Below are positions 9,150-17,527 of a stretch of 60,445 nt of DNA, piece after piece. The DNA is from Gammaproteobacteria bacterium (GTDB lineage: Bacteria > Pseudomonadota > Gammaproteobacteria > Pseudomonadales > Halieaceae). The notes under the pieces are model-generated. The model was not told where the DNA came from. It did not search any database and saw only the letters and a list, made by a program, of their open reading frames with translations. The number at the start of each line of letters is the position of its first letter. Position 1 is the stretch's first letter. The position numbers were made by a program, and so were the translations under genes. The stretch is taken from the NCBI GenBank assembly GCA_024686215.1, contig JAIBDN010000008.1, forward strand, positions 1-60,445, written 5' to 3'.

Positions 9150-10547
9150 CTATTTTTTCGCGGGCGCCTTTCTGGTGGGGCGGGTAGCTTTGTTCAGTTT
9201 GTCGAAACTTTTCTGGATGAACTGTATTAATAAATAGGGGTCATCTACCGCTTCTGGTGCAGCTCCAACAGCGAGGCAAATGTCTTTTTTGAAACTGGCA
9301 AAGGTAACGTTCAGGCCGCAACCGGGCGGTACAATGGGCAGTCCCTGGAAGGCCACCATGGGTACCCCCGCCAAATACAGTTGTTCCTGCGGACCCACCA
9401 TATTGGAAATCAGCAGGTTGGCACTGGGTATGGATTCAAATGTGGACGAGAAATCCGAAATAGCAGCACTGCCAAATACAAAGAGCGAGTAGAATTGACG
9501 CACCGAATTGGGTAGCTTACGGCTCTTTTCTTTTACTTTGGCAATAGAGTCGTGGACCTGCTGCAGGCGCTGGCTTACGCTTGCGCCGGGTTCTCCCATG
9601 GGGACCAACTCCACGCTGACCTGGTTGCCGCCTGCATCATGTTCGTCTGTGCGCAGTGACATGGCCATCAGACTCACCAGAGGTTCGTCAATACTGGCTT
9701 GATGATCCTGCAGATAATGGTGCAGTGCGTCGTCTATGACTGTGGTTACGACATCGTTAACCGTGGTCCCGGTCTTTTTTGCGATGCGTTTAATGTCTGC
9801 CAACGGCAGTTGACAGTTGGCGTAGCGCCTGGCCGAAGACTGGGCCATGTTATTGAACAGTGTCTTGGGGGCGCCGAAGGGCAGGGCGGACTCCCTGGGG
9901 CTCAGCCGCAGTGATTGCGCGCCCATTTTCGCTAACTGTGTTCCGGTACCCATTACGTCTGCGGGCAGTTTTGAGAAACGCGAGAGCAATTGCTTTAATT
10001 GTGGTTGTTTTGAGCTGGAGCGGCGCTTCTTTCGTTCTTTTTTCTGGTTCGGCATCCATACCGCGCGTATGGTTTTGTCACTGGCCTTATCACTCATGGC
10101 CGCGCGAAACAGTTTCAAAGCGCCGCCGCCATCAATCAGCGCATGGTGTACCTTGATCATGATGGCAAAATGGTTGTCCTCAATGCCATCAATAATGTAG
10201 CACTCCCACAAGGGCTGATCGCGATCCAGCAGCGGTGTGTTGAGGAAAGATACCAGTTCATAAAATTTCGGTAGTGTGCCCGGTGCGGGCACTGCCACAT
10301 GCCTGACGTGGTAATTCAGGTCGGGTTCTGTGGTTTGCCAGGAAGCAACATCCTTGCCCAGCCACTTGAGCTTCTGGTTGAAGGGTGCCGCAATTTCACT
10401 GTTGCGAAATGTCTTGAGTACCTTGGCGACAAAACTGTGCTTCTGGCGCGCCGGCATCTTGAACATCTGGTAGGCGGTCATATGCATTTGTCGACTACTG
10501 TTTTCCAGTAGCAGGAAGGCCATATCAAGTGGTTTTAATTTGCTCAT
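9150..10547 (-). CDS. WS/DGAT wax ester synthase / diacylglycerol acyltransferase
   Basis: A 465-residue bifunctional-type acyltransferase that esterifies acyl-CoA to a fatty alcohol or diacylglycerol. The catalytic HHxxxDG motif is His134-His135-Asp139-Gly140 (HHALIDG). Conserved N-terminal LDMAFLLLE and C-terminal SNMVGPQEQLYLAG and GCGLNVTFASF segments confirm the family. A basic stretch KKERKKRRSS near 175-183 and a lysine-rich C-terminal tail suggest membrane or lipid-droplet contact. It overlaps the upstream WS/DGAT gene by 4 bases (ATGA type), so the pair is translationally coupled. The two proteins are clearly divergent from each other. Confidence 0.92.
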   Translation of the reverse strand: MSKLKPLDMAFLLLENSSRQMHMTAYQMFKMPARQKHSFVAKVLKTFRNSEIAAPFNQKLKWLGKDVASWQTTEPDLNYHVRHVAVPAPGTLPKFYELVSFLNTPLLDRDQPLWECYIIDGIEDNHFAIMIKVHHALIDGGGALKLFRAAMSDKASDKTIRAVWMPNQKKERKKRRSSSKQPQLKQLLSRFSKLPADVMGTGTQLAKMGAQSLRLSPRESALPFGAPKTLFNNMAQSSARRYANCQLPLADIKRIAKKTGTTVNDVVTTVIDDALHHYLQDHQASIDEPLVSLMAMSLRTDEHDAGGNQVSVELVPMGEPGASVSQRLQQVHDSIAKVKEKSRKLPNSVRQFYSLFVFGSAAISDFSSTFESIPSANLLISNMVGPQEQLYLAGVPMVAFQGLPIVPPGCGLNVTFASFKKDICLAVGAAPEAVDDPYLLIQFIQKSFDKLNKATRPTRKAPAKK

Positions 10548-11971
10548 GCTTCGACTTTTTCCTGTGTATTGTTTTTTGGAACCAGAGACACCAGTGCCTC
10601 CAACTCCTGGGTGAAATAAGTAAACAATTTCCAGCCATCGGGCAGAACTTTCTTATCGGCCAAAATGCATAAGTTAACGTTCTGGCAGTAGCTCCACATG
10701 GTCATGTTGATGCAGGTGCCATCTATGATCTGGCCTGTAGAAAACCAGTTGTCCAACTTGTATTTATCCCAGTAGAGCGGTTTACGCGGGCCGGGGACGT
10801 TAGACAGAGCGATGTTGCCGAACAGGCTAAGGCTGCCCTGCTTTTTTTCACGCAGCCACCAGGTGAGCGCTTTTACCGCCCATGGAGGCAAAATTTTCAT
10901 CACCGCGCTGAAGTCAGCGTTCATCTCGACCATCTGATTCAGGTGCACTTTCATCTCATTGGCCGCCTTGTGGCTGGCGTGTAGACGCTCCATTGGGTCT
11001 GCTATATCGGTGTGCAGCCAGCAGTAATCGACGGTGACAAAGTTGCCCAGCCACTCCATGCCTTCTGGTCGCTTGCCGGCAAAAGGCGTGGCGGCAATCA
11101 GTGGGTTGTGATCGGGGTTATAGTCTCCGTCGAGAAATAAACGCCGGATGGCGCCGGCTGCGCAACACAGGAATACATCATTGATGGTGACACCCAAACC
11201 TTTGCTAATGCTTTTGAAATCGGCCAAGGGCATGGCATCGCAGACAAAAGTGCGGCCGTAGCTTAGTACTTTGTTGATGGGCGTTTGTTGCATCATGCCG
11301 GGAGCCGGGTGAACTGGCTTGCCCTGTTGCTCATACTTTTTTTCCAACGCTTTTTTCTGTCGTAGCCCCTGTACTACCTTGGGGATGTTTTTCATGATGC
11401 CACTGGGCCAGTCGACAATTCCCAGCCAGAGACGTCTGCCCCAGGATGGGGTGTCGCGCGGTTCCCAGGGGGGAGGCGGCTCATGCTGGTGGCCGGGTGT
11501 ATCGCGGTATAAATGTTCCAGGCCGTAAGATGCACCGACGCCATCGACATAGGCGTGGTGCAGCATGGTGACCGAGGCTACCTTGCCGCCTTCCAATCCT
11601 TCCACTATCCAGCTTTTCCACAGAGGGCGGCTGCGATCGAGTTGGTAGGCGTAGACGTCGGACATGAAATCGCATAGCGCCTTGTGATCGCCGGCTCCCG
11701 GCAGAGCGACGCGACGTATGTGGTAATCCAGGTTGAAGTCCTGGTCCTCTACCCATACTGCGTGGTTTATGCCGAAGGGGGTTTCAGCGAATTTCCAGCG
11801 CAGGTAGGGGAGGAGATGAACGCGTTCCTCAAAGCTCCGCTGAAACGTGTCAAAGCACCAGCCATCGGGATCAGTGGAAGGATCAAGGATAGCTACCTTG
11901 AAGGTGTGCATATAGGCCCTGGGCGTTTCCATGGCCAGCATGAAGGCATCTGCACCGCCCATTCGTCTCAT
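10544..11971 (-). CDS. WS/DGAT wax ester synthase / diacylglycerol acyltransferase
   Basis: A 475-residue WS/DGAT family enzyme and first gene of the minus-strand unit WS/DGAT - WS/DGAT - acyl-CoA ligase. The catalytic motif is His138-His139-Asp143-Gly144 (HHAYVDG), and LSNVPGPRKPLYW near 395-408 and SYCQNVNLCILADKK near 435-449 are family blocks. The start is ATG 11971, with GGGAG 8 bases upstream, and a sigma-70-like promoter sits 38 bases further up. Products in related bacteria are storage wax esters or triacylglycerols deposited in inclusions; preference cannot be read from sequence. No fatty acyl-CoA reductase is present in this window. Confidence 0.92.
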   Translation of the reverse strand: MRRMGGADAFMLAMETPRAYMHTFKVAILDPSTDPDGWCFDTFQRSFEERVHLLPYLRWKFAETPFGINHAVWVEDQDFNLDYHIRRVALPGAGDHKALCDFMSDVYAYQLDRSRPLWKSWIVEGLEGGKVASVTMLHHAYVDGVGASYGLEHLYRDTPGHQHEPPPPWEPRDTPSWGRRLWLGIVDWPSGIMKNIPKVVQGLRQKKALEKKYEQQGKPVHPAPGMMQQTPINKVLSYGRTFVCDAMPLADFKSISKGLGVTINDVFLCCAAGAIRRLFLDGDYNPDHNPLIAATPFAGKRPEGMEWLGNFVTVDYCWLHTDIADPMERLHASHKAANEMKVHLNQMVEMNADFSAVMKILPPWAVKALTWWLREKKQGSLSLFGNIALSNVPGPRKPLYWDKYKLDNWFSTGQIIDGTCINMTMWSYCQNVNLCILADKKVLPDGWKLFTYFTQELEALVSLVPKNNTQEKVEA

Positions 11972-12008
11972 CTGCTTGCTCCCGTGTAAGTATTTTTATC
12001 TACTGTTA

Positions 12009-12036
12009 TTTATAGGCTATCTGGCAGCATATTCAA
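12009..12036 (-). promoter_or_regulatory. Candidate sigma-70 promoter for the WS/DGAT unit
   Basis: Reading the minus strand: TTGAAT (-35, complement of 12031-12036), a 16-base spacer, then TATAAA (-10, complement of 12009-12014). Predicted transcription would start near 12002, giving a leader of about 30 bases to ATG 11971. Found by eye and not tested statistically. Confidence 0.55.
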
Positions 12037-12131
12037 CCAGAATTCGCCAGGAGCGCAAAGTAGGCATAAGGCAGGCCAGTACAGTCCTGGGAGCTGGATC
12101 GCATTTGATCTGCTTTGCGGCTGTTTTCGGC

Positions 12132-13319
12132 CTAGGTTCTTTGGAAGATATGGACGAATCCGGCGCTGCCCAGCCCTCCGTTGTGCTGTAGTGCGGTGCG
12201 CGCGCCTGCTACCTGTCGTTTCCCGGCTGTGCCGCGCAGCTGCAGCGTGAGCTCGGTAATCTGGGCCAGTCCGGTGGCGCCCAGTGGATGGCCCTTGGCC
12301 AATAAACCACCGGAGGGATTGACCACGTAGCGGCCGCCGTAGGTATTGTCCCCGTTGGCCACAAAAGCGTTGAGATCCTCGTCCTGGCAAAGGCCCAGGG
12401 CCGAGTAGGTCGCCAATTCATTGGTGGTGAAGCAATCGTGTAATTCGATGACATCAATATCTTCCGGTCCCAGACCGGCGTCTTCATAAGCCGCTGTAGC
12501 GGCGTCGCGGCTCAGTGCCTGGAACATCACATCCAGAACACTGCCGTTGAAATACTGCTTTTTGTCACTGCACCAGCCTTTGCCAACGAGGCTGACATCA
12601 CTGCGTACTCCGTGAGTACGGGCGAAGGCTTCATTACACACCACCACTGCCGCAGCGCCACAACTGGGTGGACAGGCATAGAGTTTGCGCAAATTGCGAA
12701 ATACAGGCGGAGCGGCAAGCACTTCTTCTATGCTCAACGGGTCGCGGAAAATGGCATTTGGATTGTGCTCAGCGTGCTGGCGCGCTTTACAGGTAATCGA
12801 GGCGATCGTCTCCTCGCTCACGCCCATTTGTAACATTGCATCCACCTGGGCGGCAAACATGGCTACTGCCGGTGGGGCCTCGCGCTCAGCCTCACTCAGG
12901 TTCATGGCGCGTGCTACGGCGTCCTCATGTCGCGCCAGTGGGCTGGTACGATCAGGAAATACCAGATCAATAGCCCCTGGGGTCATCTGCTCAAATCCCA
13001 CTGCCAGCGCGCAGTCAACAACACCAGATTCCACTGCCTGTGCGGCGAGGGCAAAGGCAGATGAGCCGCTGGCACAGTTGTTGGTGACGTTGAAAATAGG
13101 GATGCCGCTGATATCCACGTGGTACAGGGCGGCCTGGCCAGCGCAGCTATCGCCATAGACATATCCGGCATAGGCCTGTTCTACCAGTCCGTAGCTGATG
13201 CCCGCATCTTCAAGCGCCATTCTGGACGCGTTCTGGCCCATAATGTCATAGGGATCTGATTGCCCCGGCTTCTTGAAGGGCACCATGCCCACGCCGGCGA
13301 TTACGACTTTGTTGTTCAT
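12132..13319 (-). CDS. Thiolase family, SCP-x/lipid-transfer type
   Basis: A 395-residue thiolase-fold protein of the kind called lipid-transfer protein or SCP-x thiolase, which cleaves 3-ketoacyl-CoA, often of branched or sterol side-chain substrates. Seen: the acyl-accepting Cys82 in NNCASGSS, a HDCFTTNEL segment near 310 and NPSGGLLAKGHPLGATG near 346-362 with the active-site histidine. The classical second cysteine motif of FadA-type thiolases is replaced, as is usual in SCP-x members. It is transcribed toward the WS/DGAT genes with 160 bases between, including their promoter, so it may be a separate unit. The physiological substrate is inferred only. Confidence 0.85.
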   Translation of the reverse strand: MNNKVVIAGVGMVPFKKPGQSDPYDIMGQNASRMALEDAGISYGLVEQAYAGYVYGDSCAGQAALYHVDISGIPIFNVTNNCASGSSAFALAAQAVESGVVDCALAVGFEQMTPGAIDLVFPDRTSPLARHEDAVARAMNLSEAEREAPPAVAMFAAQVDAMLQMGVSEETIASITCKARQHAEHNPNAIFRDPLSIEEVLAAPPVFRNLRKLYACPPSCGAAAVVVCNEAFARTHGVRSDVSLVGKGWCSDKKQYFNGSVLDVMFQALSRDAATAAYEDAGLGPEDIDVIELHDCFTTNELATYSALGLCQDEDLNAFVANGDNTYGGRYVVNPSGGLLAKGHPLGATGLAQITELTLQLRGTAGKRQVAGARTALQHNGGLGSAGFVHIFQRT

Positions 13320-13471
13320 GCTAGTTACCCGCAGCCATTCATTGGTTTCAGTATGCGGATACTGTAGTCGTTACGGCTGTCTGTTTCTTGGCTTATCACG
13401 AAAAGCACTTGTCCCTGCATATGCTTCGATAAGAGGCGCTCGCCGCCTACTCTATGTTCCAGCAAACAGGC

Positions 13472-15025
13472 CTATGTGCCTTCATCCCACAGAGCAACCA
13501 GGCCTTTGGCGGTGCCGACGTATGCGGTGCCATCGGGCCCCAGGGTGAGCGGTGCCCAATTATTATCAAATGCACGGCCGATGCCGGTCAGTACCTTGAA
13601 TTGTGTGGCACCGGTGGCGTAGTCCAGTGCCGTGAAATACCAGGCAACCTGACCGTCAGCCTGTTTTTCAAACGTATAAAAATAAGCCAGGCCGTTGCCA
13701 GCGGAAAATTTCGGTACCACCGAGGGGGAAGCTTCTGGCGAGTGCCACACCACGTCACAGCCGCTGTCATCCTCGCGTATATCGATACGCATGATGCCGC
13801 CAGCAGTGTGCTCCCAGTCTTCTTGCTGGTAAGCACTGGTATACCCGGCATTGTTTTCGATCAGGATGGAGCGATTAAAGGCCACCATAGAGTTATCCGT
13901 TACCGAGTGTCCGCTTTCGAAAAGCGGCACTGCGCAAACCTGCCTGGGCCCCTGGTGATCCTGTTGACGATGGTAAACAACCAGGTTAATACGGCCATCG
14001 GCATTATCGGTGACCGTGACATAATTCTCGCCAATCAGCGTGGGTGTGGTGCCGCTGCCCTGGTTGATAGTGCCCACCTTGCGGCTGGTACCGCGATCAT
14101 AGGCTTCCCTCCAGCCGGATTTCGGTGCCCCCGACTGATCAGCATAAAAGCGGTACATGGCGTGGTCGGAAACAATGTAGACACCGTCTTGCGCTACCGA
14201 AAACCCGTTTTGTATCTCTTCTTTATCCAGCTGTGTCGCCAGCACCTGTCCCGTTTCCGGGTTCAAAGTGCCCAGTCGCCCACGGCGCGTTACCCACCAT
14301 ATCAAACCGGCGTGGTCAGGCATTACGGCGGTTATCGGGTCGCATTCACCGTCGGGATTCCAGTTGATCGGTGTGGTGCAGTCGTGGGGCACGTAGCTGC
14401 TGAGATCCCATGAGTCCTGCAGAGCAAAGCTCCAGTTACCGCTGCTGTCCTGTTGGTGGCTGATACGGCGAATGGTCTGGTCGCTGGCAGCCATGACCAC
14501 CCGGTCTTTGTCGTCGAGGTAAAAGTAGGCACTCGAACTGTCTTCCATGATGTAACTTTTGTCACGATGAATCAGGGCGTCGTAGGTAGATGGCCTGATC
14601 GGCAGTTTATATTCTGCCAGCAGGCGCAGGCTGCGCGGTTCGATGAGGTGTAGGCGAAAGCCAGTCATGGCGGCACATAATGCCACCAGGCGGTGCTGTG
14701 CATCAAAGGTGAGCGTGGCGCACTGGCCGCCCGGAGCACCGGTGATGCCAACGCGTGAGCGCATCTGGACGTTGTTGCCCAGTGGGCCTCCACCCGGGTG
14801 TACGTCGGAGCTGTAGCCGTCCGCATGCATGGCATTGAGCCCTTGCTGTGCCATAAATGGATGGGGAGGAATGGCAACGTCAATGGGTTGTGGGCTAGCT
14901 GGTGCGCCAATAAAGGCGGGTGCAGAAGCACTTTCACCAACAATGGGTTTTGGCTCCAGCGGTTCTCCGCAGGCGACAATCAATACGGCTGTTGCAAAGA
15001 CTAGCAGTGCTCGATACAGGTTCAT
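13472..15025 (-). CDS. Unknown lipoprotein, probable beta-propeller
   Basis: I do not recognise a named family. The 517-residue protein begins with a lipoprotein signal: hydrophobic residues 5-18 then the lipobox V-A-C with Cys19, followed by a proline-rich linker (20-60). The rest has repeated aromatic/Gly/Asp-rich stretches such as DAQHRLVALC, DDKDRVVMAASD, PDHAGLIWWVTRRGRLGTLNPETGQVL and GPDGTAYVGTAKGLVAL, which look like blades of a PQQ-like or NHL-like beta-propeller. No catalytic motif is evident. It stands alone, followed by the YqaA gene on the same strand about 100 bases upstream. A periplasmic or outer-membrane-anchored binding or scaffold role is possible. Confidence 0.7.
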   Translation of the reverse strand: MNLYRALLVFATAVLIVACGEPLEPKPIVGESASAPAFIGAPASPQPIDVAIPPHPFMAQQGLNAMHADGYSSDVHPGGGPLGNNVQMRSRVGITGAPGGQCATLTFDAQHRLVALCAAMTGFRLHLIEPRSLRLLAEYKLPIRPSTYDALIHRDKSYIMEDSSSAYFYLDDKDRVVMAASDQTIRRISHQQDSSGNWSFALQDSWDLSSYVPHDCTTPINWNPDGECDPITAVMPDHAGLIWWVTRRGRLGTLNPETGQVLATQLDKEEIQNGFSVAQDGVYIVSDHAMYRFYADQSGAPKSGWREAYDRGTSRKVGTINQGSGTTPTLIGENYVTVTDNADGRINLVVYHRQQDHQGPRQVCAVPLFESGHSVTDNSMVAFNRSILIENNAGYTSAYQQEDWEHTAGGIMRIDIREDDSGCDVVWHSPEASPSVVPKFSAGNGLAYFYTFEKQADGQVAWYFTALDYATGATQFKVLTGIGRAFDNNWAPLTLGPDGTAYVGTAKGLVALWDEGT

Positions 15026-15124
15026 GGCGATGACTCATGTTACGTTTTCGCGCCATCATAGGCACTGGCCTAGCGCAGTCAATCGCAACTGCCTGATAAG
15101 CGCTGACTGGTCTAGCATAACCGA

Positions 15125-15550
15125 CTACATGAAGACTTGCAGGGCGCCCAGCAGCACCGCATAGCGCGTTGCCTTGCCTATGGCGGTCAGCAGCAGGAAA
15201 AGGCTAAAGCGCACGCGCATCATTCCGGCGATAAAAGTCAGTGCATCACCGCCTATGGGCAGCCACGCCAGGAGCAGCGACCAGACGCCGAATTTCTGGA
15301 ACCATTTCTGTGCCAGTTGCAGATTCTTTTCCTTGAAAGGAAACCAGCGTCGATCCTGGAAGTGCAACAGGTAGCGGCCCAGTACCCAGTTCACTGCTGA
15401 GCCCAGCGTGTTGCCAGCGCTGGCCCATAACCACAGGTGCAGAGGGTCGTACCCGGCTGCCATCAGGCTGGCGAACAGAATCTCGGAATAGGCGGGGACC
15501 AGCGTGGCGGCGAGAAACGCGCTGAAAAAAAGGCCCAGATACGCTTCCAT
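15125..15550 (-). CDS. YqaA-like VTT-domain membrane protein
   Basis: A 141-residue inner-membrane protein of the YqaA branch of the DedA/SNARE-associated (VTT) superfamily. Seen: four or so hydrophobic segments, with the family signature ASAGNTLGSAVNWVLGRYL near 44-62 and a PIGGDALTFIAGMMRVRF block near 97-114. DedA-superfamily proteins are implicated in lipid carrier transport and membrane homeostasis; the function of YqaA itself is not settled. It is the third gene of a minus-strand unit after the amidoligase and glutamine amidotransferase genes, 27 bases past the latter, so it may serve the same pathway. Confidence 0.85.
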   Translation of the reverse strand: MEAYLGLFFSAFLAATLVPAYSEILFASLMAAGYDPLHLWLWASAGNTLGSAVNWVLGRYLLHFQDRRWFPFKEKNLQLAQKWFQKFGVWSLLLAWLPIGGDALTFIAGMMRVRFSLFLLLTAIGKATRYAVLLGALQVFM

Positions 15551-15577
15551 ATCAACAGTAGCCCAGGGCGCCAGCTG

Positions 15578-16366
15578 TCACGAGGCAACGCGCTCGCCGC
15601 TGCGTGATGCCCTGTGCACCAGACTGTGGAACAGTTGCTGTTGCACGCGACTTTGTGGCATGTACTCCGGGTGCCACTGTACGCCGACAAAATACGCCTG
15701 CGTCTGGCGTTCTATTGCTTGTATCACGCCGCTGTGCTCTTGCGCACTCACCATTAACTCGTCGCCCAACTTATTGATGGACTGATCGTGCAGGGCGTTC
15801 ACCCGACAGGCGGGCGTGTTCAAAATACGCTGCAGCTGGCTTCCAGCTGTCAGGGTAACCGACTTGCGCGGTAACACGCTGCGGATATTCCCCGTACCCT
15901 GGCTGTAGAAGTGACCGATATGCTGATGCAGGGATCCACCCAGTGTGACATTCATCAACTGGGCCCCGCGGCAGATTCCAAGAATCGGCAGGTCGTTATA
16001 CACTGCGTACTGAATCAGGTGCTGCTCCAGCTGGTCACGATCCGGATCGTAGGCCTGCGCCGAATGTGCAGCGAAAATGGTGCGAAAAACAGTCAGCAAA
16101 AAGCTTACCAGCCACTCCAGCCAACTGAAGTGTTCGCTCTCTTGCAGTGGTGTTTCATTCTTACGCGGCTCGCCATAGTGAAAGGGATCCACATCAGTGC
16201 CGCCACCGATCACGAAGCCATCCAGTCTTTGTGGGTCGCAGGGGCGCGCTGGGGTAATGCGCAGCGGTTTGGCCCCGGCGCGGCGCAGGGCCAACGCCGT
16301 CATCAGCCAGGCCATCCTGCCTCCACGGTTCGGCCCCGTCACTCCTATACAAGGCTGTTGTGACAT
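15578..16366 (-). CDS. Class I glutamine amidotransferase / gamma-glutamyl hydrolase (peptidase C26)
   Basis: A 262-residue protein of the PuuD-like C26 family that hydrolyses gamma-glutamyl amide bonds. The GGGTDVDP segment is at 54-61, the nucleophile Cys132 sits in GICRGAQ, and the C-terminal His232-Pro-Glu234 in QWHPEY completes the triad. An insertion with a hydrophobic stretch (about 80-102) is unusual for PuuD and could contact the membrane. It lies 8 bases after the amidoligase gene. Amidoligase-GATase pairs are a described genomic association, predicted to make and break amide or gamma-glutamyl links in peptides or small molecules. No other putrescine-pathway gene is nearby, so PuuD itself is unlikely. 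Confidence 0.85.
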   Translation of the reverse strand: MSQQPCIGVTGPNRGGRMAWLMTALALRRAGAKPLRITPARPCDPQRLDGFVIGGGTDVDPFHYGEPRKNETPLQESEHFSWLEWLVSFLLTVFRTIFAAHSAQAYDPDRDQLEQHLIQYAVYNDLPILGICRGAQLMNVTLGGSLHQHIGHFYSQGTGNIRSVLPRKSVTLTAGSQLQRILNTPACRVNALHDQSINKLGDELMVSAQEHSGVIQAIERQTQAYFVGVQWHPEYMPQSRVQQQLFHSLVHRASRSGERVAS

Positions 16367-16374
16367 TAGTTACT

Positions 16375-17400
16375 TCAGGCCTCGAAAAATTTCCGGCTGA
16401 GGATGGAGGTCAGGCGGGCGGTCCAACTACTTTTAGGCGCCAGCGAAAACCGGTCGTTACTTTGTCGCCACTCTCCCATCAACTCCTGCAGCAATGCATC
16501 ATTACCAGCCAGTGTCTCGATATATACCCACTGATTCCACGGGGCTGCAGCGCTCCACCCGGGCACATTGACTTTGCAATCCGGGAGTCGGTAATGAAAG
16601 GCCGGGCGACCTTTGATCAAGTTACGCTCATCGTCATTCACTGCATTGAGTACGCGCGGCTGGTCCATTTCACACAGGATGGGCAGTAGATCCAGAGCCC
16701 GGTTACGCGTGGGATTGTGTTCCAGGTAGTCATCGATCAGCTGGTCCATGGCCGGTGCATAGCTATTGGCCAGTACCAACTGCATATACTCCTGAGGATA
16801 CGGGTCGATATACTTGGTCAGGAAGCGCCGGGTGATATCGATGTTGGCAGCTTCGATGATCCAGCTGTGCAACAGCAGGAATGCCTGTATGTAGCGGGTC
16901 AGGGTGGCGGCATCGCGGGCAGGCAGGGAAGGGTTGATATGCAGGCCAAAGGCATAAATAAGCGAGTGTTGGGTGCCTTCCGCCCCGATGGAGTTTAGCG
17001 TTTCGATCAGGTCGTCAAGAACTTTCAGGTTGTTGAAGGGGAGGGGCTCGGTGATCACTTCGCAGGGCACCAGCATACGGCTGGCATTGTCGATATTGGC
17101 TTCGATTTCGTGAGCAATACTGCCGGGCGAGAACGCCACACCCAGCTGCTCCAGCCACTTGCGGTATTTTACCGATTTGAGGATGTCCGCGTCGCGCTCG
17201 ATCTTGAGTTTACCGATACGCGAATTCAGCAGCAGTGCCTCGAACGGGCTTTTGATATCCAATTCGCCACCCAGGCTTTGCTGCAACGCCTCTGCGGTTT
17301 GCAGTATGGGTAGATTGCCAAATTCAAATTCAAAACCCGCCTTACGCACCATTCCCTGGTCGTCATAAAGTCGGGGCGGTAGTAAATAGCGTGCACTCAT
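16375..17400 (-). CDS. Amidoligase family protein (glutamine synthetase-like fold)
   Basis: A 341-residue protein of the putative amidoligase family (COOH-NH2 ligases related to glutamine synthetase). Seen: the acidic metal-binding GFEFEFG at 22-28, VPCEVITEPLP near 111-121, FGLHINPSLP near 150-159 and the FHYRLPDCKVN block near 277-287. I set the start at ATG 17400 (MSARYLLPP) because GGGAGG lies 8 bases upstream; the frame is open for 15 more codons, but those have no ribosome site. The family is expected to form an amide bond between a carboxylate and an amine using ATP. It leads the minus-strand amidoligase-GATase-YqaA unit and is divergent from an amino acid symporter. Confidence 0.85.
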   Translation of the reverse strand: MSARYLLPPRLYDDQGMVRKAGFEFEFGNLPILQTAEALQQSLGGELDIKSPFEALLLNSRIGKLKIERDADILKSVKYRKWLEQLGVAFSPGSIAHEIEANIDNASRMLVPCEVITEPLPFNNLKVLDDLIETLNSIGAEGTQHSLIYAFGLHINPSLPARDAATLTRYIQAFLLLHSWIIEAANIDITRRFLTKYIDPYPQEYMQLVLANSYAPAMDQLIDDYLEHNPTRNRALDLLPILCEMDQPRVLNAVNDDERNLIKGRPAFHYRLPDCKVNVPGWSAAAPWNQWVYIETLAGNDALLQELMGEWRQSNDRFSLAPKSSWTARLTSILSRKFFEA

Positions 17401-17420
17401 AGTTACGACCTCCCAAGTCC

Positions 17421-17453
17421 AGTACGAGAGTGTACTGAATTCCACACAGGAAT
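17421..17453. promoter_or_regulatory. Two short inverted repeats between divergent genes
   Basis: AGTAC-N6-GTACT lies at 17421-17436 and ATTCC-N5-GGAAT at 17439-17453, both inside the 127-base gap between the amidoligase and symporter genes. They could be operators shared by the divergent transcripts. Five-base arms are short and could arise by chance. Confidence 0.25.
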
Positions 17454-17527
17454 GCTGTTGGGTTGCTTGGCAGATGTCAGAGCCTGTGCGAGGATGATCC
17501 GCACAATAGTAAAAATACAGGTGAATT

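Noticed and set aside
13454..14413. Long open frame of 319 codons on the plus strand
   Set aside because: It is antisense to the propeller-like lipoprotein gene, which has a lipobox and blade-like stretches. The plus frame has no recognisable domain and a composition typical of a complementary reading.
15578..16366. Putrescine degradation (PuuD)
   Set aside because: No puuA, puuB or puuC is adjacent; the gene is coupled to an amidoligase, which better explains the context.
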